From the NCBI GenBank assembly GCA_965267405.1, contig OZ253954.1:3038001-3102000 (forward strand): 64,000 nucleotides of DNA, in the 5' to 3' direction. Shown here piece by piece: positions 60,674 through 64,000 of this stretch. The DNA is from JAPPOI01 sp028818055. GTDB lineage: Bacteria > Pseudomonadota > Alphaproteobacteria > Rhodobacterales > Rhodobacteraceae. The notes beneath the pieces are model-generated. The model made no database searches. It was not told the DNA's origin and worked only from the letters and a program-made list of their open reading frames with translations. Position 1 is the stretch's first letter. Each line of letters starts with the position of its first letter. A program made the translations under genes and the position numbers.

Positions 60674-61570
60674 TTAGCTTAAACGCGAAAATTTGGCGTC
60701 GGGACTTAAGAGTGGAGCTGCCTTGGCTTGGCCCCTATCAACGAAGTCGATTAGGTGAGCAAAGAGGTTTCGTTCTGCGGCTGGCCAAAGGTTCGGAGAC
60801 ACGTCTGCGTACACTTGCTGGGTGAGTGCGGCCAAAGAAACTGGTTTGTCTGAAAGTGCTTGCAGGATTGACTGTTCCCGAGATCGTCGGTGTTGCATTA
60901 GCCACTCCAACCTTCCAGCAGGGTCGTTGATGCGGTTTCCGTGCCCGGGAAGATATGTGTCGAACTCGCTGTTTAACAGGCGATCACATGTCTTCATGAA
61001 ATCTGCAACGTCGCCGTCAGGCGGAGATACCAAGGTGGACGACATTTCCATTACGTGGTCGCCCGAGATCAATGTCTTTCCAATCCCGAAAGCTAGGTGG
61101 CCAGCAAAGTGGCCCGGAGTGTGGAGTACTTCCAATTCCCAATCGTGTCCGGAAATGACATCGCCGTCTGCAAGCTTCGCGTGGGGCTGAAAGCTTGTGT
61201 CGACTCCTTCTCCGCCGCCAGCAAATCCTTCTGCCGCCAAGCGCTGCATCGTTTGCGACCTTCCTTCATGCGCTTCTCCAAATCCAAAGATCTCGGCTCC
61301 TGTTTTGTCGGCTAGAATTGCGGCGGCGGGCGAGTGGTCCAAATGTGCATGACTGACCAGAATATGGGTGATTGTCTCTGATTGGGTGGCGGCGAGGAGT
61401 GCTTCGATGTGAGTATCCAAAGCTGGCCCTGGATCGACAATCGCAACACGTCCGTGACCAACAATGTACGAGTTGGTTCCAGTGTGAGTCATCGGGCCTG
61501 GGTTTGGGGCAAGGACGCACCGTACTTCTGGGGTAGCTTGTATTGCAACGCCGTAAGCTGGATTGGTCAT
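60674..61570 (-). CDS. MBL-fold metallo-hydrolase
   Basis: About 298 residues. The metal motif HAHLDHSPAAA (H-x-H-x-D-H) is near residue 90, HTPGHFAGHLAF and SGDHVMEM follow, and PGHG-type YLPGHGNRIND completes the site. The C-terminal LACTB2-type winged-helix region (ALTQQVYADVSP, AERNLFAHLIDF) suggests LACTB2-like endoribonuclease or related hydrolase families. An in-frame start 10 codons upstream is possible. The start codons of this gene and the divergent kinase gene are only about 41 bases apart. Confidence 0.88.
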   Translation of the reverse strand: MTNPAYGVAIQATPEVRCVLAPNPGPMTHTGTNSYIVGHGRVAIVDPGPALDTHIEALLAATQSETITHILVSHAHLDHSPAAAILADKTGAEIFGFGEAHEGRSQTMQRLAAEGFAGGGEGVDTSFQPHAKLADGDVISGHDWELEVLHTPGHFAGHLAFGIGKTLISGDHVMEMSSTLVSPPDGDVADFMKTCDRLLNSEFDTYLPGHGNRINDPAGRLEWLMQHRRSREQSILQALSDKPVSLAALTQQVYADVSPNLWPAAERNLFAHLIDFVDRGQAKAAPLLSPDAKFSRLS

Positions 61571-61611
61571 AAGGTCTTTTTCCCATCCGATTTGAAGCAT
61601 AGGTTTCGACC

Positions 61612-62928
61612 ATGAACTGGTTGAACGTCAAATCTTATCTGCCCAGATCCCTGTTTGGCCGTGCTGCGCTGATCTATCTTGTTCCAGTTCTAACGATCCT
61701 TGGCGTGATGGCGATTGTCTTCATTCAGCGGTTGTATGAGGACGTCACACGGCAAATGACAACAAGTGTCGCGGACGAGGTTATGCTTGTGCTGAACCGG
61801 GTTGAGTCGGCACCGGACCGTGTGACCGCGATTTCGTCGGCAAGCGAGGTGGCTGTCCCGTTGGGCATCGGTCTCGAATTTACAGATCAGTCGGCAGTGA
61901 CCCGACGGGGAAGCATCGATCTGTCGGGTGCGACCGTAATCGAGACGCTTCACGAGCGGCTTCCGAATATTGAAGGCGTTGATCTTGTTACACGTGACGG
62001 CCGTGTTCTTTTTTCCGTGCCTTCGAGACACGGGGTACTCACGTTTGATATGCCCAGGCTCCGGTTCTCGGCAAGAAACCCGCATCAGTTTCTGGTGCTC
62101 ATTGGATTTACCGCCCTCATTATGACGCTGATCGCAATGTTGTACCTGCGCGGCCAAGTGCGACCTATTCGGCGATTGGCCGCCGCGGCCACGGCTTTTG
62201 GTAAAGGTCGACGGCTTCCCTACAATCCAAGCGGAGCGGCTGAGGTGCGCGAGGCAGGGCATGCATTTCTTGAGATGCGCGACCGAATCGAAAGCCAGAT
62301 TGAACAGCGAACGGCAATGTTATCCGGTGTAAGCCACGATCTTCGCACGCCGCTGACCCGAATGAGGCTGGAGTTGGGGTTGACGGAAGATCGCGAGTTG
62401 GCTGACCAACTCTCTGGCGATATTACGGAAATGGAGAACATGGTGAATGCATTTCTGGAATTCGCTCGAAATGAATCACCAGAAGAAATGGTCGCGACCG
62501 ACATTAGCGATCTGATCGCAACGATCGTTGACAATTTCAAACGCCAAAAATTTGACGTTCAATTTTCAACTCAGGGTGAGAAAATTGAACATGCAATACA
62601 ACCTTTAGCAATGCAGCGGGCAATTACGAATTTACTATCGAATGCGCAACGTTATGCTGATCGTGCACTGGTATCCATTATCCTTGCTGACGAAGCCGTT
62701 TCCATCCGCATCGAAGACGATGGCCCCGGTATTTCGCCAGAAGATCGTGAGGAGGCCCTAGCGCCATTCAAAAGACTTGATGAATCTCGAAATCAGGACG
62801 CAGGTTCTGGCGTCGGTTTGGGTTTGGCCATTGCAAATGGAATTGCCCGCCAACATGGCGGGCAACTGGTTCTTGGGGAAAGCCCAAGTTTAGGTGGATT
62901 GAGCGTGGCGATTAGACTGCCACGATAA
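61612..62928 (+). CDS. EnvZ-type membrane sensor histidine kinase
   Basis: A 438-residue sensor. A TM near residues 15-38 is followed by a periplasmic domain (about 40-155), a second TM (about 158-180), and a HAMP linker. HisKA has the phospho-acceptor at His242 (SGVSHDLRTPLTRM). HATPase motifs are INLLSNA-like ITNLLSNAQRYA, IEDDGPGI, and GVGLGLAIANGIARQHGG. No response regulator gene is adjacent, so its partner must lie elsewhere. The stimulus is unknown; EnvZ-like by order only. Confidence 0.92.
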   Translation: MNWLNVKSYLPRSLFGRAALIYLVPVLTILGVMAIVFIQRLYEDVTRQMTTSVADEVMLVLNRVESAPDRVTAISSASEVAVPLGIGLEFTDQSAVTRRGSIDLSGATVIETLHERLPNIEGVDLVTRDGRVLFSVPSRHGVLTFDMPRLRFSARNPHQFLVLIGFTALIMTLIAMLYLRGQVRPIRRLAAAATAFGKGRRLPYNPSGAAEVREAGHAFLEMRDRIESQIEQRTAMLSGVSHDLRTPLTRMRLELGLTEDRELADQLSGDITEMENMVNAFLEFARNESPEEMVATDISDLIATIVDNFKRQKFDVQFSTQGEKIEHAIQPLAMQRAITNLLSNAQRYADRALVSIILADEAVSIRIEDDGPGISPEDREEALAPFKRLDESRNQDAGSGVGLGLAIANGIARQHGGQLVLGESPSLGGLSVAIRLPR

Positions 62929-62941
62929 CACTTTGAAAAAA

Positions 62942-63262
62942 CTAGATTTCAAGCGATTCTGGTTTAGAGCCCTTCTTGAGAGCTGCCTTGAACCAGGCTG
63001 GTTGGCGACCGCGGCCAGACCATGTCTGGCCAGCATCGTTTGGATTGCGGTACTTCGGTGCAACCGGTCCGCTTGACTTGCGTTTTTTCTTTGCGCCAAG
63101 GATGGCGTCTATGCTCATGCCATGCTCTTTCGCGACAGCTTCAAGCGCCTTCTTGGCTTCTGCACGCTTGCGGGCTTCGAAGTTTGTGATCGCTTTGCCG
63201 ACGTCCTTTTGAAGCGCCTTAAGCTCATCCATCGACATTTTGTCGAGATTTATTTTTGCCAT
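62942..63262 (-). CDS. H-NS/HvrA-family nucleoid protein
   Basis: A 106-residue protein with the H-NS dimerisation helix at its start (DELKALQKDVGKAITNFEAR) and the H-NS DNA-binding core at its end (GQTWSGRGRQPAW). Such proteins, including HvrA of Rhodobacter, bind AT-rich DNA and modulate gene expression. The product is basic. The gene is convergent with the sensor kinase, and an AT-rich upstream region (63263-63404) contains GCGAAT-GCAA-ATTCGC, possibly an autoregulatory site. Confidence 0.93.
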   Translation of the reverse strand: MAKINLDKMSMDELKALQKDVGKAITNFEARKRAEAKKALEAVAKEHGMSIDAILGAKKKRKSSGPVAPKYRNPNDAGQTWSGRGRQPAWFKAALKKGSKPESLEI

Positions 63263-63404
63263 TTTGGAGTCCCTTCTTCTCTAATGAGAACGGCAATTCA
63301 TCGTGAGTAAATCTGCCGAAAACTGGTTAACGAAGTTATATATGCGCCGAAATATAAGCGAATGCAAATTCGCAAATGTAATTTGTCATTAGCAAATTAG
63401 AATA

Positions 63405-63481
63405 TTGGTAGGCCCGGAGGGACTCGAACCCCCAACCAAAGCGTTATGAGCGCTCTGCTCTAACCAATTGAGCTACAGGCC
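63405..63481 (-). tRNA. tRNA-Met (CAT anticodon)
   Basis: A full cloverleaf on the minus strand: the acceptor GGGCCTG pairs with CGGGCCT with a G1-U72 wobble; the D-arm is GCTCAATTGGTTAGAGC; the anticodon loop is CTCATAA; the T-arm is GGGGGTTCGAGTCCCTC; the discriminator is A and CCA is encoded. The CAT anticodon also occurs in tRNA-Ile2 (after lysidine modification) and in the initiator; the paired first base rules out a typical initiator. Elongator Met is the default, but Ile2 cannot be excluded by eye. Confidence 0.85.
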
Positions 63482-63595
63482 CGACCTTATATCGGCATAT
63501 CAGACGCCCCGGTCGCGTCAAGCGCGGGGGCAATAGACTTGGTCGACGCGATCCGTTATCGCACCCCCAATCGTCCATCACGCTGGAGCAGGCGC

Positions 63596-64000
63596 ATGAT
63601 CAAAAATGGTCTCACTTATGCAGATGCAGGAGTGGACATCGATGCAGGCAATGCTTTGGTCGATCGGATCAAACCTGCAGCCGCGCGAACATCGCGTGCT
63701 GGAACGATGGCCGGGTTGGGTGGCTTTGGCGCTCTTTTCGATCTGAAAGCCGCAGGCTTCAAAGACCCAATTTTGGTTGCGGCAACCGATGGCGTGGGCA
63801 CTAAGCTCAAGATCGCAATTGAAACAGGAATCGTTGATACCGTCGGCATCGATCTGGTGGCGATGTGTGTAAACGACCTGATTTGCCAGGGTGCAGAGCC
63901 ACTATTCTTTCTCGACTACTTTGCAACGGGAAAACTCGACGTAGACCACGCTGCTCGCGTGGTCGAAGGGATTGCTGCTGGGTGTGAACGATCGGGTTGC
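63596..64000 (+). CDS. purM: Phosphoribosylformylglycinamidine cyclo-ligase (5' part)
   Basis: The first 135 residues of AIR synthetase, a purine-biosynthesis enzyme; the remainder lies beyond the window. Family motifs in order are LTYADAGVDIDAGNALVDRI, GGFGALFDL, VAATDGVGTKLKIAIE, GIDLVAMCVNDLICQGAEPLFFLDYFA. GGAGC precedes the ATG. The gene is intact as far as it goes and is cut by the end of the window, not by a frameshift. Confidence 0.95.
   Translation, partial: MIKNGLTYADAGVDIDAGNALVDRIKPAAARTSRAGTMAGLGGFGALFDLKAAGFKDPILVAATDGVGTKLKIAIETGIVDTVGIDLVAMCVNDLICQGAEPLFFLDYFATGKLDVDHAARVVEGIAAGCERSGC

Noticed and set aside
1..64000. CRISPR arrays, insertion sequences, prophage or integron signs
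   Set aside because: No regularly spaced repeats, transposase, integrase or terminal inverted repeats were found by reading the sequence.

Overview
The window looks like chromosome of a Roseobacter-group alphaproteobacterium (Rhodobacteraceae). The protein families point there: a Tad/Flp pilus locus with alphaproteobacterial CpaE and CpaF, a VPLPA-CTERM surface protein, a DUF4167 protein, an HvrA-like H-NS protein, a Fur/Mur regulator, an AcpXL-like acyl carrier protein beside lpxD, and the lptF-lptG-lptD-surA-pdxA-ksgA operon. Genes are dense, often joined by ATGA or TGATG overlaps. No insertion sequence, prophage, integrase or CRISPR array is visible.

Layout. About 0.1-1.0 kb: a LuxR-type regulator on the minus strand. 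1.3-9.9 kb: a plus-strand Tad operon with two flp pilins, cpaB, a tadG-like gene, two tadE-like genes, cpaE, cpaF, tadB and tadC, ending at a hairpin. The secretin, prepilin peptidase and TadD are not here. 10.3-11.0 kb: a VPLPA-CTERM protein. 11.2-14.1 kb: threonine catabolism (kbl, a methyltransferase, tdh). 14.1-16.7 kb: a PAS hybrid kinase and an OmpR-type regulator. 16.9-28.5 kb: a long catabolic operon with two acyl-CoA ligase-type proteins, a complete branched-chain-amino-acid-type ABC importer, thiolase, SDR dehydrogenase and acyl-CoA dehydrogenase. It is interrupted by one small membrane-protein gene on the opposite strand.

28.5-33.6 kb: cell-envelope genes (a DUF882 protein, an L,D-transpeptidase, lpxD, an AcpXL-like ACP and its ketoacyl synthase). 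33.7-43.9 kb: mixed housekeeping and transport genes (fur/mur, phzF-like, a Na+/H+ antiporter, an EamA exporter, selO, a GNAT acetyltransferase, a nucleoside hydrolase, an iron-binding protein with a palindromic iron-box-like site, mazG, an agmatinase-family gene, DUF1499). 44.0-46.7 kb: prfA-prmC, a probable 41-residue small ORF coupled to a DUF4167 gene. 46.7-54.1 kb: the LPS-transport and outer-membrane operon. 54.2-64.0 kb: pepA-holC, a retropepsin-like protease, an ABC-F ATPase, ndk, a TfoX-C protein, tRNA-Asn, an MBL hydrolase, a sensor kinase, an H-NS-family gene, a CAU-decoding tRNA (probably Met), and the 5' part of purM cut by the window edge.

The most interesting parts are the stripped-down Tad operon with its hairpin-separated twin pilins, the uncharacterised uptake-plus-beta-oxidation operon with its antisense small membrane gene, and short ORFs supported by start/stop overlap or a ribosome binding site. 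All functional names rest on family recognition from the sequence; no database search was run.
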